A stretch of DNA of 18,195 nt. Origin: an uncultured Leptotrichiaceae bacterium. GTDB taxonomy: Bacteria; Fusobacteriota; Fusobacteriia; Fusobacteriales; Leptotrichiaceae. The stretch's first letter is position 1. Each line of letters starts with the position of its first letter. Below the pieces are notes generated by a model that was not told the origin of the DNA, did no database searches, and was given only the letters and a program-made list of their open reading frames with translations. The stretch covers positions 1 to 18,195 of the forward strand of contig CALHVR010000068.1 of assembly GCA_938037005.1 (NCBI GenBank). Reading direction: 5' to 3'. The translations under genes and the position numbers were made by a program. Of the stretch, positions 1 to 8,219 are shown piece by piece.

Positions 1-601
1 AAATCCGGAAATAAAATCTAATAAAAGAAATATAAATTATATAATAAATAATAAAAAATTTGAATTTACGACAGATAATGGAGTATTTTCAAAATCAAAG
101 GTAGATTATGGGACAGATGTTATGCTTAAAGTCTTTTTAAAAGAGAATAAAAAAAGAAAAAATGAAATTTTTGATGTATTAGATATTGGATGTGGCTATG
201 GAATTGTATCAGTTGTACTTAAAACTTTTTTTAAAAAAATAAATATGACTTTATCGGATGTAAATGAAAGAGCATTAGATTTGAGTGTAGAAAATTTAAA
301 AAAAGTAGGAATAAAAGATTATGTTAAAATAAAATCGTTTTCATTTGATAATATTAAAAGTAATTTTGATGTTATATTATCAAATCCTCCAATAAGAACA
401 GGTAAAGCGACAATTTTTAAAATTTATGAAGAAAGTTTTGAGCATCTAAATAAAAATGGAGAATTTTATTGTGTAATCCAAACAAAACACGGAGCAAAAA
501 GTACACAAAAAAAATTAGAAGAAATATTTGGAAATTGTGAAATACTAGAAATAGATGGTGGATATAGAATTTTTAGATGTATAAAAAATGAAAATATATA
601 G
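1..601 (+). CDS. RsmC/YbxB-like class I SAM methyltransferase, 5'-truncated by window edge
   Basis: Probable S-adenosylmethionine-dependent methyltransferase of the RsmC/YbxB type, a family that modifies rRNA guanines or other small substrates. The reading frame stays open from base 2, upstream of the first ATG at 122, and the extra residues are typical of the family (FTTDNGVFSKSKVDYGT, just before the methyltransferase core). So the ATG at 122 is an internal Met and the true start lies left of the window. Visible motifs are the SAM-binding glycine loop LDIGCGYG, an acidic residue after strand 2 (SDVNERAL), and the catalytic NPPIRTGK motif (N6-/N2-methyltransferase type NPP[IFYW]). The C-terminus looks intact and ends at a TAG. 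The methyltransferase fold is clear. The exact substrate cannot be read from the sequence, and the RsmC label rests on the GVFS and NPPIRTG signatures. Confidence 0.85.
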   Translation, partial: NPEIKSNKRNINYIINNKKFEFTTDNGVFSKSKVDYGTDVMLKVFLKENKKRKNEIFDVLDIGCGYGIVSVVLKTFFKKINMTLSDVNERALDLSVENLKKVGIKDYVKIKSFSFDNIKSNFDVILSNPPIRTGKATIFKIYEESFEHLNKNGEFYCVIQTKHGAKSTQKKLEEIFGNCEILEIDGGYRIFRCIKNENI

Positions 602-653
602 AAGTTGTTTAAGGATGGTAGTATAAATTTTACTAGGAAAAAATATGAAAAAA

Positions 654-662
654 TGTTATAAT
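654..662 (+). promoter_or_regulatory. Extended -10 promoter candidate before the DUF445 gene
   Basis: TGT followed by TATAAT (657-662), an exact extended -10 element about 30 nt before the ATG at 693. No convincing -35 is present at 16-18 nt upstream. This fits promoters that rely on the TG motif, but chance matches are common in such AT-rich DNA. Confidence 0.45.
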
Positions 663-692
663 ACTGAGTAATAAAAGAAATTTGGAGGGATA

Positions 693-1316
693 ATGAGTAA
701 AATATTAATACAATTTATAATGATGATATCAGTAGGAGCATTAATAGGGTGGTTTACAAATTATTTAGCGATAAAATTATTGTTTAGACCGTATAAAGAG
801 ATTAATTTTTTATTTTTTAAGATACAAGGATTGATACCAAAAAGAAAAAATGAAATTATTGAAAATATAGCTGAGGTTGTTGAGCAAGAATTGATTTCAA
901 TGACAGATATTGTAAATAAATTTAAAAATTCAGAAATAGATGGAGAAGTTTTAGATAATTTACTAGATAAAATTGTTGGAGAGAAATTAAAAAATTCTAT
1001 TTTAGAAAAAAATCCGTTGTTAAAGATGTTTGTGAATGATTCTTTAATGGATAAAATAAAAGAATATGTAAAAAAATCAATATTAGATAATAAAGAGGAA
1101 ATTGTTGAGGAAATAGTGAAGATAGTGGAAGATAAAATTAATTTTAAAGAAATAATGCTAGAAAAAATGGAAAACTTTTCACTTAAAGAAATAGAAGATA
1201 TAATTCTTAGAGTTTCAAAAGAGGAACTTAAACATATTGAAATAATTGGAGGAATTTTAGGAGCAGTTATTGCAATTTTCCAATTTTTATTAATGTTAGT
1301 TATTAACAAAATTTAA
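693..1316 (+). CDS. DUF445 family membrane protein
   Basis: Membrane protein of 207 residues in the DUF445 (YheB-like) family, whose biochemical role is not established. The family signature is at the N-terminus: a hydrophobic segment (about residues 4-30) containing GALIGWFTNYLAIKLLFRPY, followed by the IPKRKNEI segment. The middle (about 60-180) is charged and helical, with many Lys/Glu residues and likely coiled-coil character. A second membrane segment ends the protein (about 184-205, GGILGAVIAIFQFLLMLV). This is the usual hairpin layout, with both ends in the membrane and the helical body on one side. It is shorter than the ~370-residue Bacillus member but matches compact family members. 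The start is supported by a GGAGG Shine-Dalgarno (683-687) ahead of the ATG. It sits 66 nt before ruvB, with no terminator visible between them. Confidence 0.85.
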   Translation: MSKILIQFIMMISVGALIGWFTNYLAIKLLFRPYKEINFLFFKIQGLIPKRKNEIIENIAEVVEQELISMTDIVNKFKNSEIDGEVLDNLLDKIVGEKLKNSILEKNPLLKMFVNDSLMDKIKEYVKKSILDNKEEIVEEIVKIVEDKINFKEIMLEKMENFSLKEIEDIILRVSKEELKHIEIIGGILGAVIAIFQFLLMLVINKI

Positions 1317-1382
1317 TTATATTTTTATTTTAAAAGTATAAAGGTAAAACTTAATTTTAAAATTGAAAGAATAGGTGAATAA

Positions 1383-2411
1383 ATGGACGAAAATAGAATA
1401 TTGGAGTCTGTTGAGTTAGGAGAAGATAATATTCAAAAATCTTTACGGCCTAAAACTTTTTCGGAGTATATAGGACAAGAAGATTTGAAAAATAAAATGA
1501 ATATTTTTATAAAAGCGGCAAAGATGAGAGATGAAGCTATGGATCATGTTTTATTATATGGTCCTCCTGGCTTAGGGAAAACAACTTTGGCAGGAGTTAT
1601 CGCAACAGAAATGGGAGTTAATCTCAAAATTACAACAGGACCGGTACTTGAAAAAGCAGGAGATTTAGCAGCAATATTAACTTCATTAGAAGAGAACGAT
1701 ATTTTATTTATAGACGAAATACATAGACTTAGCACATCAGTTGAGGAAATATTGTATCCAGCAATGGAAGATGGAGAATTAGATATTCTAATAGGAAAAG
1801 GACCTTCAGCTAGAAGTATTCGTATTGAATTGCCTAAATTTACATTAATTGGAGCTACGACAAAGGCAGGACAGTTAAGTACACCACTTAGAGATAGATT
1901 TGGTGTGACACATAGGATGGAATATTATAGACTTGAAGAGTTAGAGGAAATATTGAAAAGAGGAGCTACTTTAATGAATATTAGCTATGATGAGGATGGA
2001 ATAACAGAAATAGCTAAAAGAAGTAGAGGAACACCGCGTATAGCGAATAGACTTTTGAAAAGAGCGAGAGATTATGCTTTAGTAAAAGGGAATGGAGTGC
2101 TTGATAAAAAAAGTGTTGACGGAATTTTAGATATATTAGGTGTTGATAATAGTGGGCTTGATGAACTTGACAGAAATATTCTTGAATCAATAATAAATGT
2201 TTATAATGGAGGACCGGTTGGAATAGAAACGCTGGCGTTATTACTTGGAGAAGATAGAAGAACAGTAGAGGAAGTTTATGAACCATATTTAGTGAAAATA
2301 GGATTTATAAAACGGACTCAGCGAGGAAGAGTTGTCACAGAACATGCTTACAAACATTTGGGAATATCTAAATTGATGAAAAATAAAGATGATATTGATG
2401 AAGAAGAATAA
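1383..2411 (+). CDS. ruvB: RuvB, Holliday junction branch-migration helicase
   Basis: AAA+ ATPase motor that drives branch migration of Holliday junctions together with RuvA, in recombinational repair. At 342 residues it is of usual family length. Walker A is GPPGLGKTT (residues 60-68), Walker B is LFIDEIH (D111, E112), sensor 1 is the LIGATT segment, and the arginine-finger region is LRDRFG. The C-terminal winged-helix domain is intact (NGGPVGIETLALLLGEDRRTVEEVYEPYL, then IKRTQRGRVVTEHAYKHL). ruvA and ruvC are not in the window, so ruvB is not in the common ruvAB pair here. It lies between a DUF445 gene and rsmE with short gaps and probably shares a transcript with them. Confidence 0.98.
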   Translation: MDENRILESVELGEDNIQKSLRPKTFSEYIGQEDLKNKMNIFIKAAKMRDEAMDHVLLYGPPGLGKTTLAGVIATEMGVNLKITTGPVLEKAGDLAAILTSLEENDILFIDEIHRLSTSVEEILYPAMEDGELDILIGKGPSARSIRIELPKFTLIGATTKAGQLSTPLRDRFGVTHRMEYYRLEELEEILKRGATLMNISYDEDGITEIAKRSRGTPRIANRLLKRARDYALVKGNGVLDKKSVDGILDILGVDNSGLDELDRNILESIINVYNGGPVGIETLALLLGEDRRTVEEVYEPYLVKIGFIKRTQRGRVVTEHAYKHLGISKLMKNKDDIDEEE

Positions 2412-2447
2412 TGAATAAAAAGTTTTTATGAAAATTGAGGAGTAAAA

Positions 2448-3149
2448 TTGTTGACAGTTATAGCTGAAAAAGAAAATATAAAAAATAATGAAATTTTAAT
2501 AAATGATAAATTGGATTGTAATCATATTCAAAATGTGTTTAGATTAAATGTTGGCGATAAATTGAGAGTTGTTGACGGTGAATATGAATACATTACAGAA
2601 ATATTATCAATAGCAAAAAAAGAAATAATATTAAATATTATTGAAAAAAAGGAAGATAATTATTCGATAAATAGAGAAATTGACATTGCTTTAGGTGTTT
2701 TAAAAAACGATAAGATGAATTTAGCAATACAAAAATTGACAGAAATAGGTGTAAGAAAAATAATTCCTATACAAACAGAGCGTGTTGTCGTAAAGATAAA
2801 TGAAAAAAAAGAAAAGTGGGACACGACAGTAAAGGAAGCGTTAAAGCAATGTAGAGGCGTAAAGTTTGTTGAAGTGGATTTTTTGAAAAAACTTGAAAAT
2901 ATAGAATTTTCTAAATATGATAAAATATTATATGCTTATGAAAATAGTGATGAAAGTTATAAAATTTATGATGTTATAAAACATGAAGATAAAAAAATAT
3001 TGTATATAATAGGGCCTGAAGGTGGAATAACTCAAAAAGAAGTTGAATTTTTGAAAAAAAATGGAGCGATTGAAATAAGTTTAGGGAAGAGAATACTTAG
3101 AGCTGAAACGGCAGCTGTTGTATTAGGTGGAATATTAGCAAATTTATAA
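2448..3149 (+). CDS. rsmE: RsmE, 16S rRNA m3U1498 methyltransferase
   Basis: SPOUT-class methyltransferase that makes 3-methyluridine at position 1498 of 16S rRNA in the small-subunit decoding region. At 233 residues it is of normal length. The N-terminal PUA-like RNA-binding domain (about 1-70) includes HIQNVFRLNVGDKLRVVDG. The SPOUT domain has LGVLKNDKMNLAIQKLTEIGV, ALKQCRG, and the C-terminal knot with IGPEGGITQKEVEF and LGKRILRAETAAVVLGGILANL, all family hallmarks. The start is a TTG at 2448, and a second TTG follows at once at 2451. A GAGGAG Shine-Dalgarno (2437-2442) lies 5 or 8 nt upstream, so either could be used and the choice changes one residue. There is no ATG in frame at the N-terminus. 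It follows ruvB by 36 nt. Confidence 0.95.
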   Translation: MLTVIAEKENIKNNEILINDKLDCNHIQNVFRLNVGDKLRVVDGEYEYITEILSIAKKEIILNIIEKKEDNYSINREIDIALGVLKNDKMNLAIQKLTEIGVRKIIPIQTERVVVKINEKKEKWDTTVKEALKQCRGVKFVEVDFLKKLENIEFSKYDKILYAYENSDESYKIYDVIKHEDKKILYIIGPEGGITQKEVEFLKKNGAIEISLGKRILRAETAAVVLGGILANL

Positions 3150-3173
3150 AATTATTTTTAAGGAGAAATTATA

Positions 3174-3566
3174 ATGAAAAAATTAATAATAGCAATTACG
3201 AGTTTAGTTTTATTTATTTCTTGTTTTGAAAATATGGATAATTTGAAAACTAAAAATAGAATATTTAGAACAGGAGATAAATTTTTTGTAGTTTATGAAG
3301 GGAAAATATTTGAATTATCAAAAGATTTATATTTGACACAAGATAAAAAAGTGGAACAATATTTTACAACAGGATTTTTACAAAAAATAAATATTGATGT
3401 TGTGAATAAAGCAGAGTTATTAAATGATTTGAATAAATATTTTCCAAAAAGAATAGAGTATGTTACTGAGGGAGAAAATATAAGTTCAACAATGACATTA
3501 CCGATAGTGACGGTAGCAAATAAAAAATATATAGACAGTATAAAATTTGATGAAGTAGTTAAATAA
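3174..3566 (+). CDS. Small predicted lipoprotein of unknown function
   Basis: I do not recognise the family of this 130-residue protein. The N-terminus is a classic export signal (MKKLIIAITSLVLFISC) with a Cys at position 17 in a lipobox-like LFISC. Phe at -3 is not canonical, but relaxed lipoboxes are common outside the Proteobacteria. The mature part is small and lysine-rich, probably mixed alpha/beta, with a hydrophobic segment near the end (TLPIVTVANKKYI), and has no catalytic motif I can name. A good AAGGAG Shine-Dalgarno precedes the ATG. It lies 24 nt after rsmE and 93 nt before rsfS. Those neighbours act on ribosomes, so their function says little about this envelope protein; PBP2 two genes downstream is the only other envelope gene close by. 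Confidence 0.75.
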   Translation: MKKLIIAITSLVLFISCFENMDNLKTKNRIFRTGDKFFVVYEGKIFELSKDLYLTQDKKVEQYFTTGFLQKINIDVVNKAELLNDLNKYFPKRIEYVTEGENISSTMTLPIVTVANKKYIDSIKFDEVVK

Positions 3567-3610
3567 CTGTAATAAAATTTTAATATTTTTAATGGAAAAT
3601 TATAAAAATG

Positions 3611-3632
3611 AATGAAATATAAATGAAATATA
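3611..3632 (+). repeat. Perfect 11-bp tandem direct repeat (two copies)
   Basis: AATGAAATATA occurs at 3611-3621 and again immediately at 3622-3632, in the gap between the lipoprotein gene and rsfS. It sits about 28 nt before the rsfS start, where a promoter or 5' leader would be. In DNA this AT-rich it may be simple slippage. No known binding site is recognised. Confidence 0.6.
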
Positions 3633-3659
3633 TAGAGTATAAAAAAGAAAGGAAAAATT

Positions 3660-4007
3660 ATGTTAGAAAGAGAAAAATTACCGAAGGAAGTGACTTCAAT
3701 AATTGATATAATTGAAGATAAAAAAGGACAAGATATCAAAGTGTATGATATGCAAGGAAAATCACCGTTTTTTGATTATTCAATTTTATGTACGGGAAGT
3801 TCAAGTAGAAACATTGAAGCGATAGCAACAGATATAAAAAAAAGTTTAGAAAATGTTAGAAGTGTAGAAGGTTTAGATGAATGTAATTGGGTTTTAATTG
3901 ACGGTGGCGATATAATTATAAGCGTATTTAATAAAGATGCGAGAGATTATTATCAATTAGATAGTTTTTATGAAGGAAATGACACAGATGATGAAGAAAT
4001 AGAATAA
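3660..4007 (+). CDS. rsfS: RsfS, ribosome silencing factor (Iojap family)
   Basis: Binds ribosomal protein uL14 on the large subunit and blocks subunit joining, slowing translation in starvation. At 115 residues it matches the family. The fold signature is present from about residue 15: DIIEDKKGQDIKVYDM, then DYSILCTGSSSRNIEAIATDI (canonical [FY]D-[YF]xVIxTGxSxxxxxAIAxxV), and the conserved NWVLIDGGD...VFNKDARDYYQLDSFY end. In many relatives the strand before the last helix reads V-H-I/V-F; here it is IISVF, a small deviation. The acidic tail NDTDDEEIE is not a domain. A GAAAGGA ribosome-binding site lies before the ATG. It precedes the PBP2 gene by 77 nt. Confidence 0.95.
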   Translation: MLEREKLPKEVTSIIDIIEDKKGQDIKVYDMQGKSPFFDYSILCTGSSSRNIEAIATDIKKSLENVRSVEGLDECNWVLIDGGDIIISVFNKDARDYYQLDSFYEGNDTDDEEIE

Positions 4008-4084
4008 TGTGATATTTATTTCAAATAAGTGATACATTTTTCTAATAAAAGTATAGATTATTTTCTTAAAAATTAGGAGAATAG

Positions 4085-5974
4085 ATGAGAGAAATAGATA
4101 AAGAAGAAAGAAGTCCTAGGTTTATAGCTTTTTTAATAGGAGTAGGAGTTGTATTTTCATTATTAATTGCGAGATTATTTTTTTTACAAATATTGAATGC
4201 AACGCTATATGAAGCTAAAGCATTAAAAAATAGAATAAGAACAAATATTGTTAAAGCTACAAGAGGAGAAATCTATGATAGAGAAGGGAAATTGTTGGCA
4301 AAAAATGTAACGGGTTATCAACTTATACATTATGATACAAAACCCTTAACAGCAGATGAAGTTAAAATTTTGATTGAAATTCAAAATATGACAGAAAAAC
4401 AAATTGACGATAGGTTGTCAAAAGAGAGAAAAAAAGTAGCAGAAAAATTAAAGGAAACTATATTAGATATAAAAAATATAAGTGAAATAACGGGATATAC
4501 AACAGATTATTTGATAAAAAGATTTAATAAACAACCAAGGATAGGAACAAGTCAAAAAATATTAGTTATAGATGACTTGGATAAAAATATTGCATTAAGT
4601 GCAGTAGAAAAAATAAATACTTCAAGAATTGATATTGTTGAATATAATAAGAGATTTTATCCGGAAGATTATGTTGCATCACATGTGATTGGAAATGTAA
4701 AGCCTATCAATGAAAAAGAATATGAAGCATTGAAAGATCAAGGTTATCAAAATGATGATATAATAGGTAAAAAAGGTGTAGAAAAACAATACGATAAAGC
4801 AATGAAAGGACAAGATGGAGCTCAAACAGTTGAAGTTGATGTCCATGGAAATGTAATAAGAGAAATTAAAAATACGGAAAGTATAATGGGTAAAAAAATA
4901 TATTTATCTATTGATTTAGATTTACAGAAATATATGACAGAGGAATTTAGAGGGAAAAGCGGAGTCTTTATAGCAATGGAAGCAAAAACTGGTAAAATTA
5001 TAACATTTGTTAGTAATCCGGAAATTAGCTTAAATTTGTTAAGCTCAAGAATACCTGATCAGCAATGGAATGAACTTGTAAATTCTAAAGCAAAACCACT
5101 TGTAAATAAAGGAATTGCAGGGTTATATCCTCCGGGATCAACATTTAAAGCTGTTACAGGGTTGGGAATATTGGAATCAGGAATTTCTCCTCAAGAAACA
5201 GTTTATTCAACGGGAGTGTATGAAAAAGGTAATAAAATTTATAGAGATTCACATACTTATGGACACGGAACGACAAATTTTGCAAAATCTATTGAAGAAT
5301 CAGTGAATACTTATTATTATTATTTTGCAGAGAGAGCAGGACTTAGTAATATTATAAAATATGCGAAGGAATTTAATATTGGTAAAAAGACAGGTATTGA
5401 TATTCCGGGAGAGTTGAGTGGGACATTACCAACTCCTGAATGGAAAAAAGAAAAATTTAAAAAACCAAGAGATCAAAAATGGGTTTTAGGAGATTTAATT
5501 AATATGTCAATAGGACAAGGGTATTTACTTGCAACTCCAATTCAAATAGCTTCTGTTTATCAAACGATAGCTAATAATGGTGTCACAATGAAACCAACTG
5601 TTGTAGATAAATTTGTAAAATTTGATGGAACAGTAGAAGAAAATAAACCGGTTGAAATGAAAAAGATAAACATATCTCAAAAAAATATAAAATTACTTCA
5701 AAATGCTTTAAGATTGCCTGTAATTGGAGCGAGAGGGACTGCGACTATTTTAAGAATAAATGGGTATCCAGTTTCAGCGAAAACAGGAACAGCTCAAAAT
5801 AGTTCATATCACGATAATCACTCGTGGATTGCAGGATATTTTCCGACAAATAATCCGGAAATTGTATTTGTGTCAATAGTAGAAGGTGGTGGATATGGAG
5901 GAGTAGCTTCTGGAGCGTTAGCAAGAAGTTTCATTTTGAAATATCGTGATAAATATGTTTTTAAAGTTAAATAG
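4085..5974 (+). CDS. mrdA: Penicillin-binding protein 2 (class B transpeptidase)
   Basis: Peptidoglycan DD-transpeptidase for side-wall elongation, anchored in the inner membrane and acting in the periplasm with the RodA glycosyltransferase. It has 629 residues. A single N-terminal membrane anchor spans about residues 13-37. The pedestal/dimerisation domain includes ATRGEIYDREGKLLA and the PBP2-type segment IIGKKGVEKQYDKAMKGQDG. The transpeptidase domain has all three active-site motifs: STFK (S352-K355, nucleophile S352), SVN (S406-N408) and KTG (K566-G568). PBP2 is preferred over FtsI because of the GKKGVEKQYD segment and the late PPGSTFK context. rodA is not adjacent in this window. An AGGAG Shine-Dalgarno supports the start, and RNase J follows after 45 nt. 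Confidence 0.95.
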   Translation: MREIDKEERSPRFIAFLIGVGVVFSLLIARLFFLQILNATLYEAKALKNRIRTNIVKATRGEIYDREGKLLAKNVTGYQLIHYDTKPLTADEVKILIEIQNMTEKQIDDRLSKERKKVAEKLKETILDIKNISEITGYTTDYLIKRFNKQPRIGTSQKILVIDDLDKNIALSAVEKINTSRIDIVEYNKRFYPEDYVASHVIGNVKPINEKEYEALKDQGYQNDDIIGKKGVEKQYDKAMKGQDGAQTVEVDVHGNVIREIKNTESIMGKKIYLSIDLDLQKYMTEEFRGKSGVFIAMEAKTGKIITFVSNPEISLNLLSSRIPDQQWNELVNSKAKPLVNKGIAGLYPPGSTFKAVTGLGILESGISPQETVYSTGVYEKGNKIYRDSHTYGHGTTNFAKSIEESVNTYYYYFAERAGLSNIIKYAKEFNIGKKTGIDIPGELSGTLPTPEWKKEKFKKPRDQKWVLGDLINMSIGQGYLLATPIQIASVYQTIANNGVTMKPTVVDKFVKFDGTVEENKPVEMKKINISQKNIKLLQNALRLPVIGARGTATILRINGYPVSAKTGTAQNSSYHDNHSWIAGYFPTNNPEIVFVSIVEGGGYGGVASGALARSFILKYRDKYVFKVK

Positions 5975-6019
5975 AATTAAAATTTAAATAACAAAAAATA
6001 ATTAGAAAAGAGAGGAAAA

Positions 6020-7885
6020 ATGTCAGAAACAGAAAAAAAAGAAACAGGAGAAAATTATTCATTTAAGAAAAAAATTTTTAAAAATATAAGAAATAAACAA
6101 GTTAAAATGCATACAGATAAATCGCATACTAGAGATGATAAAGAGGAAGATACTAAATTTAGATATATTTCAAATAGAAGATATAACAGAAAAAATAAAA
6201 ATGATGATGATTTTAAAGAAAAAGATGAGAAAGTGTATATAATTCCATTAGGGGGAGTAGAGGAAATCGGTAAAAATATGACTGCATTTCAATATAAAGA
6301 TGAAATAATAGTTGTAGATGCAGGGATTACATTTCCAGAAAATGAACATTTAGGAATTGATGTGATAATTCCTGATTTTACTTATTTAGAAAATAATAAA
6401 GACAAAGTAAAAGCGTTATTAGTAACGCACGGACATGAAGATCATATTGGAGCAATTCCATACTTTTATCAAAAATTAGGATCAGAAAATATACCAATGT
6501 ATGGTGGTAGATTGACATTAGAGTTGGCAAAAGCTAAATTTGAAAGAAAAGATACTAAATTACCAAAAGAAAAAATTATAAAAGGAAGAAGTATAATAAA
6601 AGTTTCAAAATATTTTACAGTTGAATTTATAAGTGTAACTCATAGTATTGCAGATTGTTATGCTATTCATATAAAAACACCTGCTGGAAATATTTTACAT
6701 ACAGGAGATTTTAAAGTAGATTTAACACCTGTAGATGGTGAAGGATTTGATTTTGGTAGGCTAGCTCAATTAGGAGAAGAAGGAATTGATTTATTATTAT
6801 CAGATAGTACAAATGCACAAGTTCCAGGATTTACTCCTTCAGAAAGAACGGTTGGAGAAAGTTTAAAAGATGAATTTACAAAAGCATCTGGAAGAATTAT
6901 TTTAGCAGCATTTGCATCTCATGTTCATAGACTTCAACAAATTATAAAAATAGCTCATAAAAATGGAAGAAAAATAGCTATTGATGGAAGAAGTATGGTA
7001 AAAATATTTGAAATTTGTTCTAATTTAGGATATTTAGAAATACCAAAAGGAATTATGATTAGCATAGAAGAAGCTGAAACATTACCAGCAAACAAAGTGT
7101 TGATTTTATGTACTGGAACTCAAGGAGAACCGTTGGCTGCTTTATCAAGAATAGCGAATGGATCACATAAACATATTACACTTAGAAATGGAGACACAGT
7201 TGTAATTTCTGCGAGTCCAATTCCTGGAAATGAAAAAGCAGCTTCAAAAAATATAAATCAATTAATGAAGAGAGAAGCAAATGTTGTTTTTGAAAAAGTA
7301 GTAGGAATTCACGTTTCAGGACATGGTTGTCAGGAAGAACAAAAATTAATGTTAAATTTGATAAAACCTAGAAACTTTTTACCAGTTCATGGAGAATATA
7401 TGATGCTAAAAAAACATAAAGAATTAGCAGAAGTAACAGGGATACCAACAGAAAATATTATATTATCAGAAATTGGAATGAAAATAGAATTATCTAAAAA
7501 TAGCTTTAAAGTAGTTGGAAAAGTTCCTGCTGGATCAACATTTATTGATGGATTTGGAATTGGAGATGTTGGGAATGCTGTCTTAAAAGATCGTCAAAAT
7601 TTAGCAGATGATGGAATAGTAATTATAACGATTTCTCAAAATAAGGAAGGTAATTTTGGAGAACAAGTAGAACTTGTAACAAGAGGTTTTGTATATAATA
7701 AAGATGCTGAAAATTTATTAAACGAAACAAGAGAATTAATAAAACTTGAATTACAAAATTTACAATCGGAAAAAGTTAAAGAAATTGGTAAAGTAAAACA
7801 AAGATTAAGATTGAAAGTAGGAGAATTTTTAAATAAAAAAACAGATAGAGAACCTATAATTCTTCCTATAATATTGGAGGTATAA
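6020..7885 (+). CDS. rnj: RNase J family ribonuclease (MBL / beta-CASP)
   Basis: 5'-3' exoribonuclease and endonuclease that matures rRNA and degrades mRNA in bacteria relying on RNase J. It has 621 residues, longer than the ~555 of the Bacillus proteins because of a 65-70-residue charged, basic N-terminal extension (many Lys/Arg/Asp, low complexity) before the core begins at KVYIIPLGGVEEIGKNM. The metallo-beta-lactamase motifs are intact: HGHEDH (H137, H139, D141, H142), H208 in VTHSI and D230 in HTGDF. The beta-CASP region contains LLSDSTNA, the ASHVHRLQQ segment, SASPIPGNE, and SGHGCQEEQ with PVHGEYMML. The C-terminal dimerisation domain follows. The gene stops 1 nt before the YhbY gene, whose ribosome-binding site lies in the last RNase J codons. 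Confidence 0.96.
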   Translation: MSETEKKETGENYSFKKKIFKNIRNKQVKMHTDKSHTRDDKEEDTKFRYISNRRYNRKNKNDDDFKEKDEKVYIIPLGGVEEIGKNMTAFQYKDEIIVVDAGITFPENEHLGIDVIIPDFTYLENNKDKVKALLVTHGHEDHIGAIPYFYQKLGSENIPMYGGRLTLELAKAKFERKDTKLPKEKIIKGRSIIKVSKYFTVEFISVTHSIADCYAIHIKTPAGNILHTGDFKVDLTPVDGEGFDFGRLAQLGEEGIDLLLSDSTNAQVPGFTPSERTVGESLKDEFTKASGRIILAAFASHVHRLQQIIKIAHKNGRKIAIDGRSMVKIFEICSNLGYLEIPKGIMISIEEAETLPANKVLILCTGTQGEPLAALSRIANGSHKHITLRNGDTVVISASPIPGNEKAASKNINQLMKREANVVFEKVVGIHVSGHGCQEEQKLMLNLIKPRNFLPVHGEYMMLKKHKELAEVTGIPTENIILSEIGMKIELSKNSFKVVGKVPAGSTFIDGFGIGDVGNAVLKDRQNLADDGIVIITISQNKEGNFGEQVELVTRGFVYNKDAENLLNETRELIKLELQNLQSEKVKEIGKVKQRLRLKVGEFLNKKTDREPIILPIILEV

Positions 7886-7886
7886 A

Positions 7887-8219
7887 ATGTTAAACCTTAA
7901 AAGTAAAGAAAGAGCTTTTTTAAAAAAAATAGCTCACGATCTTGATCCTATTGTGAGAATAGGAAAAGATGGTATAGATGAAAATGTAATTGATAGTATT
8001 GCAAAAGTTGTAAAAAAAAGAGAATTAATTAAGGTAAAAATATTACAAAATTCAGATGTTAAGCTGGAAAGAGAATTAGGAAATGAAATAGCTTTAAAAA
8101 CGAAATCTGTATTTGTTGATAGTATAGGGAAAGTACTTATATTTTTTAAACCAAATGATAAAGATGGAAAAATAACAGAAGAATTTTATGAATTTAAAAG
8201 AAAGGCAAAAAGAAAATAA
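7887..8219 (+). CDS. yhbY: YhbY family ribosome-assembly RNA-binding protein
   Basis: CRM-domain protein of 110 residues. The family associates with pre-50S particles and helps large-subunit assembly. The sequence opens with the family pattern LKSKERAFLKKIAHDLDPIVRIGKDGIDENVI, in which GKDG matches the GxxG RNA-binding loop. It continues with KKRELIKVKILQNS and ends with SIGKVLIFFKPN, the usual last strand. A short basic tail (EFKRKAKRK) follows. Its GGAGG site lies inside the end of the RNase J gene, and its TAA stop shares one base with the ATG of the next gene (TAATG). So RNase J, YhbY and the PAP2-like gene are almost certainly co-transcribed, and the last two are probably translationally coupled. 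Confidence 0.92.
   Translation: MLNLKSKERAFLKKIAHDLDPIVRIGKDGIDENVIDSIAKVVKKRELIKVKILQNSDVKLERELGNEIALKTKSVFVDSIGKVLIFFKPNDKDGKITEEFYEFKRKAKRK

Noticed and set aside
122..601. Methyltransferase gene starting at the ATG at 122
   Set aside because: The frame is open from base 2 and the residues before this Met match the family, so the gene starts outside the window.
761..1309. Minus-strand open frame of 182 codons
   Set aside because: It is antisense to the DUF445 gene, rich in Ser/Ile/Phe as expected from the complement of A-rich coding DNA, and has no domain or ribosome-binding site.
3293..3739. Minus-strand open frame of 148 codons across the lipoprotein and rsfS genes
   Set aside because: It overlaps two supported genes, has the composition of an antisense shadow, and has no recognisable motif.
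4017..4029. TTATTTCAAATAA palindrome after rsfS as a terminator or operator
   Set aside because: It is A-T only, has a one-base centre and no T-run; such palindromes are expected by chance in this composition.
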